Assembly (NCBI RefSeq): GCF_000717645.1
Contig: NZ_JNZZ01000007.1
Coordinates: forward strand, 62,001 to 126,000
Source: Streptomyces californicus
GTDB lineage: Bacteria > Actinomycetota > Actinomycetes > Streptomycetales > Streptomycetaceae
Length of the DNA stretch: 64,000 nt
Direction of reading: 5' to 3'
Part shown: piece by piece, positions 18,542 to 27,782 of the stretch
Position numbering within the stretch: position 1 is the first letter of the stretch
Layout: each line of letters starts with the position of its first letter
Translations under genes and position numbers: made by a program
Notes under the pieces: model-generated
What the model saw: only the letters and a program-made list of their open reading frames with translations
Told to the model about the DNA's origin: nothing
Databases searched by the model: none

Positions 18542-21500
18542 ATGACTGACACCGGCCAGATCCCGGGTGAGGGACTGCCGGAGAACGCAGGCATGGTGGA
18601 GCAGCCGGGCGTCCCCGCCCCGGACGCGTACACCTACCTCGACCCCTCCGAGCACGCTCCCGAGGACGACGACCTCCTCCTGATGCCCGCCTCCCACGGG
18701 GCCTGGGGCGAGCCGCAGGCCGCCCCGGCCCCCGCGCAGGCGCAGCCCGCCGCCGTGGCGCAGCCGGCCCCCGCGCAGGGCGGGCCGCAGCACCAGCGGC
18801 AGACGCCCGCGCAGCAGGCCCGCCCGGCCCAGGCCCCCGCCGGGCCGCACACCACCCACGAGTCCGGCGGCCGCGACTCCGGCCACGTGGACCTCAACGG
18901 CGTACGCGTTCCCGCGCCCGCCCCCGCCCCGGTCGGCACGCCCGCCCCCGCCCGCCGCCCCCTGCACCGGGGCCCTGCGGCCCCCGAGGCCCCGACGTAC
19001 GGCGGCACGCAGGGCGGCGTCGTCCGCTCGCTGGCCGACCGGGGGCCGGCCGGAGCCACCCGCACCGCGGCTCCGTCGCGCCCCGCCGGCCCGCAGGCCG
19101 GCGGCGCCGAGCGCCCCGAGGCCCCGGCCGAGGCGCCCTCGGCCCTGCCCGGCCCGCAGCTGGGCGAGATCCCGCCGCAGGCCGGCGCCCCGTGGGGAGC
19201 GCCGCAGCCGCAGCCCGAGGCGACGGCGACGCCGGAAGCCGCGCCCGTACCCGAGCAGCCGGTCGCGGAAGCGGGGCAGGCCGCCGCCGAACCGGAGCAG
19301 ACTCCCGCCGAACCGGAGCAGACTCCCGCCGAACCGGGGCAGACTGCCGTCGAGCCGGGGCAGACCGTCGCGGAGCCGGTGGCCGCCGAGCAGACCGCGG
19401 CCCCGTCGACCGCCGTCGAGCCGTCCGCGGAGGAGGCGCCCCAGCCGGAGCAGGCCGTCGAGGCGGGCCGGCCCGTGGCCGGGCCCGCGCCGGTGGAACA
19501 GCCCGTGGTGGCCGACCCGGCGGCGGCTCCGGCCGAGGCTCCGGCGGCCGTCGAGGCCGAGCAGCCGGCCGGGGCGACGGAGGAGGACGTGACCGAGCGG
19601 CCCGCACAGTCCGCTCAGGCGGCTGCGCCGGAAGGTACGGCGGAGCCGACGGCCGCCCCCTCCCCGGCGGCCCAGCCGGAACCCGCCGCCGTGGCCGAGC
19701 AGCCGGAACCGGCGGGCGTGGCCGAGCAGCCGGAACCTGCCGCCGTGGCCGAGCAGTCGGAACCCGCCGCCGTGCCCGAGATGTCGGAACCGGCCGCCGT
19801 TGCCGAGCAGCCGGTGGAGCCCGCTGCCGATTCCCTGCCCGAGCAGCCGGTGGAGCTCGGCGTCGACGCCCGCCCCGAGCCCGCCGCCCCCGCCGTTCCG
19901 GCAGCGCCCGAGACGGGCCGGCAGGCCGTTCCGGCTGAGCCCGTTCCGGCAGAAACGGTCGTCCCGGAGCCGGTCGCCGGCCAGACGCCTCCCGCCGGAC
20001 CGGCCGATGTTCCGGAGACTCCGGCGGACGCGTCCGCCCCGGCCCCGGCGGACGGCTCGACCGCTCCGGAGGCCGAGCACCCCGCCGTGGCCGCCCCGGC
20101 CGGATCGCAGCCCGAGCCGCAGGCCGTTCCGGTGGATCCGGCCGCCGTGGTGGCCGAGGGGCAGTCCCCGGCGCAGGAGCCCGTACCCGAGCAGCCGGCG
20201 ACGGAGCCCGCCCAGGCCGAGCCCGTACGGGCGGAGCCCGAGGCCGAGGTCCGGCCCGATGCTCCGGCCCTGCCCGGCCAGGAGCAGGCCGTCGAAGCCG
20301 TCGCGGCACCGGCGGAGACCGCCGAACCCGCGCACGAGGAGCCGACCCCGGCCGCCGAGCAGCTCCAGGACGCCCCGGTGGCCGGGACCCCGGAGGCTGT
20401 CACGACTCCGGTGGCCGAGACCCCGGAGGCCGTCACGGCTCCGGAGACGGCCGTGGCCCCGGAAGCCGCTGTGGCCACGGAGGACGCCGTGGCGGAGCCG
20501 GCGGCGCAGCACGCCGCCCCCGTGGAGCCCGAGCCCGCCGCCGAGCCGCCCGCCGCGCCTTCCGCAGAGGGCGCGCGGGGAGAGGACGCGTCGGAGCCCC
20601 CGGCCGGGCAGCTCCCCGCCCCGGAGCCGGAGACCGCCCCCGTGGCCGCCGAGCCGGTACGGGCGACCGCGCCCGGCGACGAGGACGGCGCCGGCCCCGA
20701 GGCCGGCGCGCCGTCCGAGCTCCCGGAGCCGCTGGACGCCACCCGGCAGGACCGGTCGCCCGCCACGCCCGCCCCGGCGGAGCAGCAGGCGGAGACCGTC
20801 GCCGACCAGCAGGCGCAGACCGTCTCCGACGACCGGCAGGCGTCGCCGCAGGAGGCCGCGCAGCCGGCGGAGGCCGAGCGGCCCGAGGTGGCCGCGGAGC
20901 TCCCGGACGCGGCCGGACAGGCCGCTCCCGAGGAGGCCCCGGCGTCCGAGGAGCCCGCCGAGCCGGCCACTCCGCCCGCTCCCGGTTACGACGACGCCGA
21001 GCGCGAAGCCGTCCTGCGGGTGATGCGGGAGCGGCGGGACATCCGCAACGGCTTCCGCAGCGACCCCATCCCGCACGAGGTGCTGCTGCGCGTGCTGGAG
21101 GCGGCGCACACCGCCCCGAGCGTCGGCCACTCGCAGCCGTGGGACTTCGTCGTGATCCGCTCGGCGGAGACCCGCCGTTCCATGCACGAACTGGCCCAGC
21201 GCCAGCGCGACGCCTACGCCAAGTCGCTGCCCAAGGGCCGGGCGAAGCAGTTCAAGGAACTCAAGATCGAGGCGATCCTCGACACCCCGGTCAACATCGT
21301 CGTGACCGCCGACCCCACCCGGGGCGGCCGCCACACCCTCGGCCGGCACACCCAGCCGCAGATGGCGCCGTACTCCTCGGCCCTCGCCGTCGAGAACCTC
21401 TGGCTCGCCGCCCGCGCCGAGGGCCTCGGCGTCGGCTGGGTCAGCTTCTTCGACGAGCGGGAGATGGTCCGCGCCCTGGGCCTGCCCGAGCACCTCGAAG

Positions 21501-22702
21501 TGGTGGCCTACCTCTGCGTGGGATACGTCGACGAGTTCCCCGAGGAGCCCGAGCTGATGCAGGCGGGCTGGTCCAAGCGCCGCCCGCTGTCCTGGGTCGT
21601 CCACGAGGAGACGTACGGCCGCCGCGCGCTGCCCGGCGCCGAGCCGCACGACCTGCTCCAGGAGACGATCTCCGCGATCCGCCCGCTGGACGCGAAGGCG
21701 CTCGGCGAGGCGTGGGAGCGCCAGAAGCGGATGACGAAGCCCGCCGGGGCGCTCGGCATGCTGGAGATCATCTCCGCGCAGCTCTCCGGGCTCTCCCGGG
21801 CGTGCCCGCCGCCGATCCCGGAGCCCGCCGCCGTCGCGATCTTCGCCGGTGACCACGGGGTGCACGCCCAGGGGGTCACCGCCTGGCCGCAGGAGGTCAC
21901 CGCCCAGATGGTGGCCAACTTCCTCGGCGGCGGAGCCGTCTGCAACGCCTTCGCCGCCCAGGTCGGCGCCGAGGTCTGCGTCGTGGACGTCGGCGTGGCG
22001 GCGGAGCTGCCCGCGACCGCCGGTCTGCTGCCCCGCAAGGTGCGGCCCGGCACGGCGGACTTCACGACGGGCCCCGCGCTCAGCCGGGAGGACGTCCTAG
22101 CCGCGATCGAGGTCGGCATCGAGACCGCGCGCGACCTGGTGGCGGCGGGCAACAAGGCGCTGCTCACCGGTGAGATGGGCATCGCCAACACCACCGCTTC
22201 GGCCGCGCTGATCTGCGTCTACACCGGGATCGACGCCTCCGAGGTGACCGGCCGGGGGACCGGCATCAACGACGAGATGCACGCCCGCAAGGTCGACGTC
22301 GTCCGCCGCGCCCTCGACCTGCACCAGCCGGATCCGGCCGACCCGATCGGCGTGCTCGCGGCGGTCGGCGGCCTGGAGCACGCGGCGATGGCCGGCTTCC
22401 TCCTCGGCGGAGCCTCCCTGCGTACGCCGGTGATCCTGGACGGTGTGAGCGCCGGCGCGGCGGCCCTGGTCGCCCGCGCCATCGCCCCCGAGGCGCTGGC
22501 CGCCTGCATCGCCGGCCACCGCAGCGCCGAGCCCGGCCACGTCGCCGCGCTCAACAAGCTGGGCCTGCGCCCCCTGGTCGACCTCGACCTGCGCCTGGGC
22601 GAGGGCACCGGCGCGCTGCTGGCGCTGCCGATCGTGCAGAGCGCGGCACGCGCGATGCACGAGGTGGCGACGTTCGACTCGGCGGGCGTGACGGAGAAGT
22701 AG
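18542..22702 (+). CDS. cobT: BluB-CobT fusion with an 810-residue disordered N-terminus
   Basis: This 1386-residue protein has three parts. Residues 1 to about 812 are Pro/Ala/Glu-rich and contain short repeats (AEPEQTP; AVAEQPEPA). Residues about 815-1030 are BluB-like nitroreductase (RRDIRNGFRSDPIPHEVLL; HTAPSVGHSQPWDFVVI), which makes 5,6-dimethylbenzimidazole from reduced FMN. Residues about 1034-1386 are CobT, which activates that base with nicotinate mononucleotide; the catalytic Glu lies in RLGEGTGA. One polypeptide thus makes and activates the lower ligand of B12. ATG 18542 has GAGGGG upstream. Large CobT proteins occur in other Streptomyces; the role of the disordered head is unknown. 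Confidence 0.88.
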   Translation: MTDTGQIPGEGLPENAGMVEQPGVPAPDAYTYLDPSEHAPEDDDLLLMPASHGAWGEPQAAPAPAQAQPAAVAQPAPAQGGPQHQRQTPAQQARPAQAPAGPHTTHESGGRDSGHVDLNGVRVPAPAPAPVGTPAPARRPLHRGPAAPEAPTYGGTQGGVVRSLADRGPAGATRTAAPSRPAGPQAGGAERPEAPAEAPSALPGPQLGEIPPQAGAPWGAPQPQPEATATPEAAPVPEQPVAEAGQAAAEPEQTPAEPEQTPAEPGQTAVEPGQTVAEPVAAEQTAAPSTAVEPSAEEAPQPEQAVEAGRPVAGPAPVEQPVVADPAAAPAEAPAAVEAEQPAGATEEDVTERPAQSAQAAAPEGTAEPTAAPSPAAQPEPAAVAEQPEPAGVAEQPEPAAVAEQSEPAAVPEMSEPAAVAEQPVEPAADSLPEQPVELGVDARPEPAAPAVPAAPETGRQAVPAEPVPAETVVPEPVAGQTPPAGPADVPETPADASAPAPADGSTAPEAEHPAVAAPAGSQPEPQAVPVDPAAVVAEGQSPAQEPVPEQPATEPAQAEPVRAEPEAEVRPDAPALPGQEQAVEAVAAPAETAEPAHEEPTPAAEQLQDAPVAGTPEAVTTPVAETPEAVTAPETAVAPEAAVATEDAVAEPAAQHAAPVEPEPAAEPPAAPSAEGARGEDASEPPAGQLPAPEPETAPVAAEPVRATAPGDEDGAGPEAGAPSELPEPLDATRQDRSPATPAPAEQQAETVADQQAQTVSDDRQASPQEAAQPAEAERPEVAAELPDAAGQAAPEEAPASEEPAEPATPPAPGYDDAEREAVLRVMRERRDIRNGFRSDPIPHEVLLRVLEAAHTAPSVGHSQPWDFVVIRSAETRRSMHELAQRQRDAYAKSLPKGRAKQFKELKIEAILDTPVNIVVTADPTRGGRHTLGRHTQPQMAPYSSALAVENLWLAARAEGLGVGWVSFFDEREMVRALGLPEHLEVVAYLCVGYVDEFPEEPELMQAGWSKRRPLSWVVHEETYGRRALPGAEPHDLLQETISAIRPLDAKALGEAWERQKRMTKPAGALGMLEIISAQLSGLSRACPPPIPEPAAVAIFAGDHGVHAQGVTAWPQEVTAQMVANFLGGGAVCNAFAAQVGAEVCVVDVGVAAELPATAGLLPRKVRPGTADFTTGPALSREDVLAAIEVGIETARDLVAAGNKALLTGEMGIANTTASAALICVYTGIDASEVTGRGTGINDEMHARKVDVVRRALDLHQPDPADPIGVLAAVGGLEHAAMAGFLLGGASLRTPVILDGVSAGAAALVARAIAPEALAACIAGHRSAEPGHVAALNKLGLRPLVDLDLRLGEGTGALLALPIVQSAARAMHEVATFDSAGVTEK

Positions 22703-22707
22703 CACGC

Positions 22708-22778
22708 CCCGCCCCCTCCGCCCCGCGCCCGGGCCGGAGGGGGCGGGACATCGCCCCGGCCCGACGACGGGCCGGGGC
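22708..22778 (+). terminator. Two tandem hairpins after cobT
   Basis: The first is a 13-bp stem (22708-22720 with 22735-22747). The second is a perfect 10-bp stem GCCCCGGCCC/GGGCCGGGGC (22753-22778) with a 6-nt loop. Together they should stop transcription before cysG. Confidence 0.75.
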
Positions 22779-22927
22779 AGGCGGGAAGCCGGCCACCCGC
22801 CCCGGCCCGCCGCCCACCCCCACCCCGTATCGTGTTCCCACCCGGACCCCCGGGTCTTCGCACGTCACAGCCGCTCCACCGCCGCAGCGGCACGCAACGC
22901 AGCACCCGCACGAGGAGCCGTACCGCC

Positions 22928-24220
22928 ATGGCCGAGCACGCAGAGCACGCCGACCGCTCAGGTCACGCCGACCACCCCGCGTACCCCGTAGGGCTGCGTC
23001 TGCACGGCCGTCGCGTCGTCGTCGTCGGCGGCGGGCAGGTCGCCCAGCGGAGGCTGCCGCAGCTCATCGCCACCGGCGCCGTCATCACCCTCGTCTCCCC
23101 GTCCGCGACCCCCTCCGTCGAGGCCATGGCCGACGCGGGCGAGATCCGCTGGGAGCGCCGCCGCTACCGGGACGGCGACCTCGCCGACACCTGGTACGCC
23201 CTGGTCGCCTCCTCAGACACCGCCGCCAACGACGCCGCGTCCGCCGAGGCCGAGCGCACCCGCACCTGGTGCGTGCGGGCCGACGACGCCGAGGCCGCCA
23301 CCGCCTGGACCCCGGCCACCGGCCGCATCGACAACATCACCGTCGCCGTCCTCAACACGACCCCCCGGGGCCGCGACCCCCGGCACTCCGCCGCCCTCCG
23401 CGACGCCATCGTCGACGCCCTCCGCAACGGCACCCTCGCCGCCCCGCACCACCGCACCCGCGCCCCCGGCGTCGCCCTGGTCGGCGGTGGCCCCGGCGAC
23501 CCGGACCTGATCACCGTGCGCGGCCGCCGCCTCCTCGCCGAGGCCGACGTCGTCATCGCCGACCGCCTCGGCCCCCGCGATCTCCTCGACGAACTCCCGC
23601 CGCACGTCGAGGTCATCGACGCGGCGAAGATCCCGTACGGCCGGTTCATGGCCCAGGAGGCGATCAACCAGGCGCTCATCGAGCACGCCAAGGCGGGCAA
23701 GGCCGTGGTCCGGCTGAAGGGCGGCGACCCGTTCGTCTTCGGCCGGGGCATGGAGGAGGCCCAGGCGCTGGCCGCCGAGGGCATCCCCTGCACGGTCGTC
23801 CCCGGCATCTCCAGCACCATCTCCGTCCCCGGCGCCGCCGGCATCCCCGTCACCCACCGGGGCGTGGCCCACGAGTTCACCGTGGTCAGCGGCCACGTCG
23901 CCCCCGAGGACCCGCGCTCGCTGGTCGACTGGGAGGCCATCGCCCGGCTGCGCGGCACCCTCGTCCTGCTGATGGCCGTCGACAAGATCGGCGCGATCGC
24001 CGCCGCCCTCGTCGCCCACGGCAAGGACCCGGCCACCCCGGTCGCCCTCGTCCAGGAGGGCACCACCGCCGCCCAGCGCCGGGTCGACGCGACCCTCGCG
24101 GACGTCGGCGAGCGCGCGGCCGCCGAGGACGTACGCCCGCCCGCCGTGATCGTGATCGGCGACGTCGTGGCGGTCGGCCCGGACTCCGCCCCGGGGGACG
24201 CCGAGACCGCCGCGGAGTAG
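22928..24220 (+). CDS. cysG: Siroheme synthase / uroporphyrinogen-III C-methyltransferase
   Basis: This 430-residue enzyme has two parts. The N-terminal precorrin-2 dehydrogenase domain has the NAD-binding motif VVVVGGGQVAQRR (about 31-43). The C-terminal SUMT domain (about 180-415; ALVGGGPGDPDLIT, VRLKGGDPFVFGRG) methylates uroporphyrinogen III twice to precorrin-2. Precorrin-2 is the branch point to siroheme (sulfite and nitrite reduction) and cobalamin, which explains the neighbours cobL and bluB-cobT. Start ATG 22928 is the first methionine before the conserved part; the preceding 32 codons are arginine-rich and unlikely to be coding. The canonical ferrochelatase residues of CysG were not checked. 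Confidence 0.92.
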   Translation: MAEHAEHADRSGHADHPAYPVGLRLHGRRVVVVGGGQVAQRRLPQLIATGAVITLVSPSATPSVEAMADAGEIRWERRRYRDGDLADTWYALVASSDTAANDAASAEAERTRTWCVRADDAEAATAWTPATGRIDNITVAVLNTTPRGRDPRHSAALRDAIVDALRNGTLAAPHHRTRAPGVALVGGGPGDPDLITVRGRRLLAEADVVIADRLGPRDLLDELPPHVEVIDAAKIPYGRFMAQEAINQALIEHAKAGKAVVRLKGGDPFVFGRGMEEAQALAAEGIPCTVVPGISSTISVPGAAGIPVTHRGVAHEFTVVSGHVAPEDPRSLVDWEAIARLRGTLVLLMAVDKIGAIAAALVAHGKDPATPVALVQEGTTAAQRRVDATLADVGERAAAEDVRPPAVIVIGDVVAVGPDSAPGDAETAAE

Positions 24221-24287
24221 TCCCGCCCCGCCACGGGGCCCGGGGTTCCGCCCCGTAACCCGTGGTTGCGCATCTTCATCCCAGGCG

Positions 24288-24322
24288 TTGGCACCACACA
24301 CCGGACAAGGCAGTATCACCCT
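24288..24322 (+). promoter_or_regulatory. Promoter of the trmH-like gene, leaderless
   Basis: TTGGCA (24288-24293), a 17-bp spacer and CAGTAT (24311-24316) form a good sigma-70-type promoter. The GTG start follows six bases after the -10, at the expected transcription start, and there is no Shine-Dalgarno sequence. Confidence 0.75.
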
Positions 24323-25141
24323 GTGGCAGAACTCATCACCATCGACGACCCCGACGACCCCCGGCTCAGCGACTACACCGGCCTGACCGACGTCGAGCTG
24401 CGGCGCCGACGCGAACCCGCCGAGGGGCTGTTCATCGCCGAGGGCGAGAAGGTGATCCGCCGCGCCCGGCAGTCCGGGTACGAGATGCGGTCCATGCTGC
24501 TCTCCGCCAAGTGGGTCGACGTCATGCGCGACGTCATCGACGAGGTCCCCGCCCCGGTGTACGCCGTCGCCCCCGAGCTGGCCGAACGCGTCACCGGCTA
24601 CCACGTCCACCGCGGAGCGCTCGCCTCCATGCAGCGCAAGCCGCTGCCGGCCGCCGGTGACCTGCTCACCGCCGCGCGCCGGGTGGTGATCATGGAGTCG
24701 GTGAACGACCACACCAACATCGGCGCCATCTTCCGCAGCGCCGCCGCCCTGGGCATGGACGCGGTGCTGCTCTCCCCGGACTGCGCGGACCCGCTCTACC
24801 GGCGCTCCGTCAAGGTCTCCATGGGCGCGGTCTTCTCCGTCCCGTACGCCCGGCTCGACGCCTGGCCGAAGTCGCTGGAGACGGTACGGGAAGCCGGCTT
24901 CCGGCTCCTCGCCCTCACTCCGGACGCCAAGGCCACCAGCATCGACGAGGCGGCCCCGCACCGGCTGGAGCGGGTGGCGCTGATGCTCGGAGCGGAGGGC
25001 GACGGGCTGTCCACCCGGGCGCTCATGGCCGCCGACGCCTGGGTCCGCATCCCGATGGCGCACGGCGTCGACTCGCTGAACGTGGGCGCAGCGGCGGCCG
25101 TCGCCTTCTACGCGGTGGCCACCGGCCGCCCGGAGAGCTGA
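24323..25141 (+). CDS. TrmH/SpoU-family RNA 2'-O-methyltransferase
   Basis: This 272-residue SPOUT methyltransferase has all three family motifs: NIGAIFRSAAALGMDAVLL (about residues 132-150), LMLGAEGDGLS (about 222) and RIPMAHGVDSLNVGAAAAV (about 243-261), which form the knotted SAM site. It methylates a ribose in tRNA or rRNA; the exact target is unknown. GTG 24323 is chosen because the promoter places transcription start there. It is convergent with the kinase gene and shares a terminator hairpin with it. Confidence 0.88.
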   Translation: MAELITIDDPDDPRLSDYTGLTDVELRRRREPAEGLFIAEGEKVIRRARQSGYEMRSMLLSAKWVDVMRDVIDEVPAPVYAVAPELAERVTGYHVHRGALASMQRKPLPAAGDLLTAARRVVIMESVNDHTNIGAIFRSAAALGMDAVLLSPDCADPLYRRSVKVSMGAVFSVPYARLDAWPKSLETVREAGFRLLALTPDAKATSIDEAAPHRLERVALMLGAEGDGLSTRALMAADAWVRIPMAHGVDSLNVGAAAAVAFYAVATGRPES

Positions 25142-25147
25142 ACGAGG

Positions 25148-25182
25148 CGGCTCCCGGGGCCGGCGTCAGGCCGCGGGAGCCG
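25148..25182. terminator. Bidirectional hairpin between trmH-like and kinase genes
   Basis: CGGCTCCCG (25148-25156) pairs with CGGGAGCCG (25174-25182). The loop contains the stop codon of the minus-strand kinase gene, so the hairpin overlaps its 3' end. Confidence 0.7.
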
Positions 25183-26569
25183 ACGGGCCCGCGGGCCCGC
25201 CGGCGGAGCGGTGCCCCGCCCCGTGAGCGCCACCGGAATCGCCCCCGATCGCTCCGTCCCGTACGGAATCGGCCCGCGCCTGCGACACCCCGCCCGGCCG
25301 CTCGTTCCCGCCGAGGCCGCGCGCCGGCCCCTGGCAGCCCTGCGCCGCCGCGATGCCCAGCGCCACCAGCAGCGTCACGACGACGAACACCACGAGCCGC
25401 TGACGCAGCAGCCGCGGATTGGCCGGACGCCGCCCCGTCGAGGTCGTACGGCTCCCGGAGCGGGTGCTCGGCCGGCCGTTCGTCCCGGCCGGAGCCCCCG
25501 GCCGCTTCCCCGTCCGCGCGCCCGACCGCGTCGTGTCGCGCGACGCCTGCTGCGGCCGGGACCCACCGGTGCGCGGGGCGCCGGTCCGCGCGGACGGCGC
25601 CCCGCGCCGGCCCGGCTGGGAGCGGGGGCCGGACGGGCCCTCGGAGCGGCGGGTGTGCTGGTCGGCGTACGGGTCGGCCATCCGCCCCGTCGGCCGGTCG
25701 GCCTCCTGCGCGGAACGCTGGACGGGCGGCCGGCTCTCGTGCAGCCCCTGCGCCTCCCGCGCCGCGATCTCCTTGAGCCGCATGGACAGTTGCAGGGTGC
25801 TGGGCCGGTCCTCGGGGTCCTTCGCCAGGCAGGCGCTGATCAGCGGGGCCAACGCATCGTGCACACCGCGCAGTTGCGCCTCCTCGTGCACCACGCGGTA
25901 CAGCATCACCTCGGAACTGCCGTGCCCGAAGGGGGAGTCGGCCATCGCCGCGTACGCCAGCGTGGCACCGAGCGAGAAGACGTCGGTCGCGGGCGTCACC
26001 GCCGCGCCCCGGACCTGCTCGGGCGCGAGGAAGCCGGGCGACCCCACCGCCGTACCGACGTGGGTGAGCGTGCTGGCCCCGGTCGCCCAGGCGATGCCGA
26101 AGTCGATGATGCGCGGGCCCTTGGGGGAGAGCAGGATGTTCGACGGCTTCAGATCGCGGTGGACCACGCCCGCCTCGTGCACCGCGACCAGGCCCTCGGA
26201 GAGCGCGGCCCCGATCGAGGCGACCTCGGCGGCGGCCAGCGGGCCCTCCTCGGCGACCTTGTCGTGCAGCGAGGGTCCGGGCACGTACTGGGTGGCGAAC
26301 CACGGTCGCTCCGCCTCCAGATCGGCGGCGACCAGCCGGGCCGTGCAGCCGCCGCGGATGCGCCGGGCCGCCGACACCTCACGCGCGAACCGCGAGCGGA
26401 ACTCCTGATCCTCCGCCAGGTCGGGCCGGATCACCTTGAGCGCGACCCGCTGTCCGCGCCGGTCGGAGCCGAGGTAGACCACGCCCATGCCGCCCGCGCC
26501 GAGCCGCCGGTGCAGCCGGAACGAGCCGACGAGACGCGGGTCCTCGCGCCGGAGCCGCATCATCGCCAT
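25166..26569 (-). CDS. Membrane-anchored Ser/Thr protein kinase (PknB-like)
   Basis: This 467-residue protein has an N-terminal Hanks-type kinase domain: glycine loop LGAGGMG (about 21-27), VALKV lysine, catalytic HRDLKPSN (about 136-143), DFG (about 155) and activation segment SPGFLAPEQ. A basic, Ser/Arg/Pro-rich linker follows (about 290-380). One membrane segment (VVFVVVTLLVALGIAA, about 385-400) precedes a short extracellular tail without PASTA repeats. Start ATG 26569 has GGGGATGG upstream. The C-terminal tail is glycine-rich and may sense nothing by itself. Substrates cannot be predicted. Confidence 0.9.
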   Translation of the reverse strand: MAMMRLRREDPRLVGSFRLHRRLGAGGMGVVYLGSDRRGQRVALKVIRPDLAEDQEFRSRFAREVSAARRIRGGCTARLVAADLEAERPWFATQYVPGPSLHDKVAEEGPLAAAEVASIGAALSEGLVAVHEAGVVHRDLKPSNILLSPKGPRIIDFGIAWATGASTLTHVGTAVGSPGFLAPEQVRGAAVTPATDVFSLGATLAYAAMADSPFGHGSSEVMLYRVVHEEAQLRGVHDALAPLISACLAKDPEDRPSTLQLSMRLKEIAAREAQGLHESRPPVQRSAQEADRPTGRMADPYADQHTRRSEGPSGPRSQPGRRGAPSARTGAPRTGGSRPQQASRDTTRSGARTGKRPGAPAGTNGRPSTRSGSRTTSTGRRPANPRLLRQRLVVFVVVTLLVALGIAAAQGCQGPARGLGGNERPGGVSQARADSVRDGAIGGDSGGAHGAGHRSAGGPAGPSAPAA

Positions 26570-27301
26570 CGTCTGCCCATCCCCGCTGCCTGGTCCGCCT
26601 GACGAGGCACAGCTTACGTACCCCGCGCCCGGCGCGCTCAGAGGCCGCGCCCTCGCCGGGGATTCGATTGCCCGCGGCGGGCCGGAGAGGTGAAGAGGGG
26701 TCAGGGGACGGCGGATCGGCGGCCCTCGGCCGGACGGCCCGCCCAAGGCGCCACCGGACAAGGGGGATTGGATCACCGGGGGAGGGTGCGGACGCGGTGA
26801 CCGGGGCGGCCGTGACCACCGCGCCGGCATACGGGGTACCGGTGTCCCGGCGGTCCCCCGGCAGGGGGACGCCCGGCACCCCGAGCGCGGTCGACGTGAG
26901 TGAAGTCACCCGATTCGCACCACCCGGGGCCGATCGCGCACCCCGGTGCGGCCCCTGGGTACGCACCGGCCGTTGAACTCGTGGAGGCATGACGGGCCGG
27001 CCCCCGGGGAAGAGCGCCCGTCCCGTCCCCGGCGGCAGGCGTACGTCCCTCCACGGATCGGACACGTGTCGGCCGCTTCCGGGCGCCCCCTCCGGGATGC
27101 CCCCGACCTCCGAGGGTCCTTCTCCACCCAGGGGAGTACGCCGGTCGACGGCGGCTCATCCTCCGGGAGGCCCGGGAATGGGTCCGCGGGCATGACGCCC
27201 CGTGGGCGCCGGTTACCTAGTGTTGAGGCCAAGCGGTGGGCGAGATACTCGTCCCCCGAGGTCACACGCCCACCGCTCCCCATCGCGTCAGGAGAGGAAC
27301 C
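26570..27301. other. 732-bp intergenic region
   Basis: No gene is supported. Several open frames cross it on both strands but lack credible ribosome sites. Base composition is somewhat less biased than in flanking genes. A partly palindromic GTGAGTGAAGTCACCCGATT (26896-26915) looks like a regulator or promoter site. The promoter of the small downstream membrane-protein gene is probably near 27210-27240. Confidence 0.5.
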
Positions 27302-27508
27302 ATGGCGGACACGGCAACGCGGACGATGGCCCGTATGGGCGGACGCAAGGCGTACGCCGCGTTCGGCGCCCGCCCGTCCGGCACCCGTCACCCCTTGGTG
27401 GCGACGGCGATGGTCCTCCCCCTGGCGGCCCTGCTCGTGGTCGTCTTCGGCGGCTGGGAAGCGGTGGTCACAGAGGCGTCGTCCGTGGCGGTGATGCTGG
27501 GGCGCTGA
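27302..27508 (+). CDS. Small membrane protein of unknown function
   Basis: This 68-residue protein has a basic N-terminus (MADTATRTMARMGGRKAYAAFG) and one membrane segment (about residues 33-53, TAMVLPLAALLVVVFGGW). ATG 27302 has AGGAGAGG six bases upstream, a very good ribosome site. No family is recognised. It is monocistronic between two long non-coding stretches. Confidence 0.7.
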   Translation: MADTATRTMARMGGRKAYAAFGARPSGTRHPLVATAMVLPLAALLVVVFGGWEAVVTEASSVAVMLGR

Positions 27509-27518
27509 GCGGCGCCCG

Positions 27519-27623
27519 GGGTCCGGAAGAGCGGTCCGGACCCGCACATCCGGCCAACAGCCCCGTGGGGACGGGGGTGCGGCGGACGGCAGCGACTGTC
27601 CGGTCAGCTGGGGAGCTGACCGG
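27519..27623 (+). terminator. Two hairpins after the small membrane protein
   Basis: GGGTCCGG/CCGGACCC (27519-27543) lies ten bases after the stop. A second perfect 10-bp stem CCGGTCAGCT/AGCTGACCGG with a GGGG loop is at 27600-27623. No gene is seen from 27509 to 27782. Confidence 0.65.
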
Positions 27624-27782
27624 GCATCGCGCTGTCCGGGCCCGTACGGCCCGAGGGGGACGTGCCACCGGGCCCGGCGCCTGCCTCGTCCGGCCGGAGT
27701 ACGGTGCCGCCCCCTCGGCCCGCCCCGCGTTACCCTCACGGCGGGACCGGTGCCACGGCCGGGCCGATCGCCGGGGGAGCCG

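Noticed and set aside
16880-21865. 1661-residue open frame on the minus strand
   Set aside because: It is the antisense of cobL and the low-complexity BluB-CobT head. High G+C leaves antisense frames open; the protein is Arg/Gly-rich with no domain.
26946-27494. Several open frames of 68-182 residues in the 26.6-27.3 kb gap
   Set aside because: They lack good ribosome sites and have Arg/Pro/Gly-rich, low-complexity sequence typical of non-coding high-G+C DNA.
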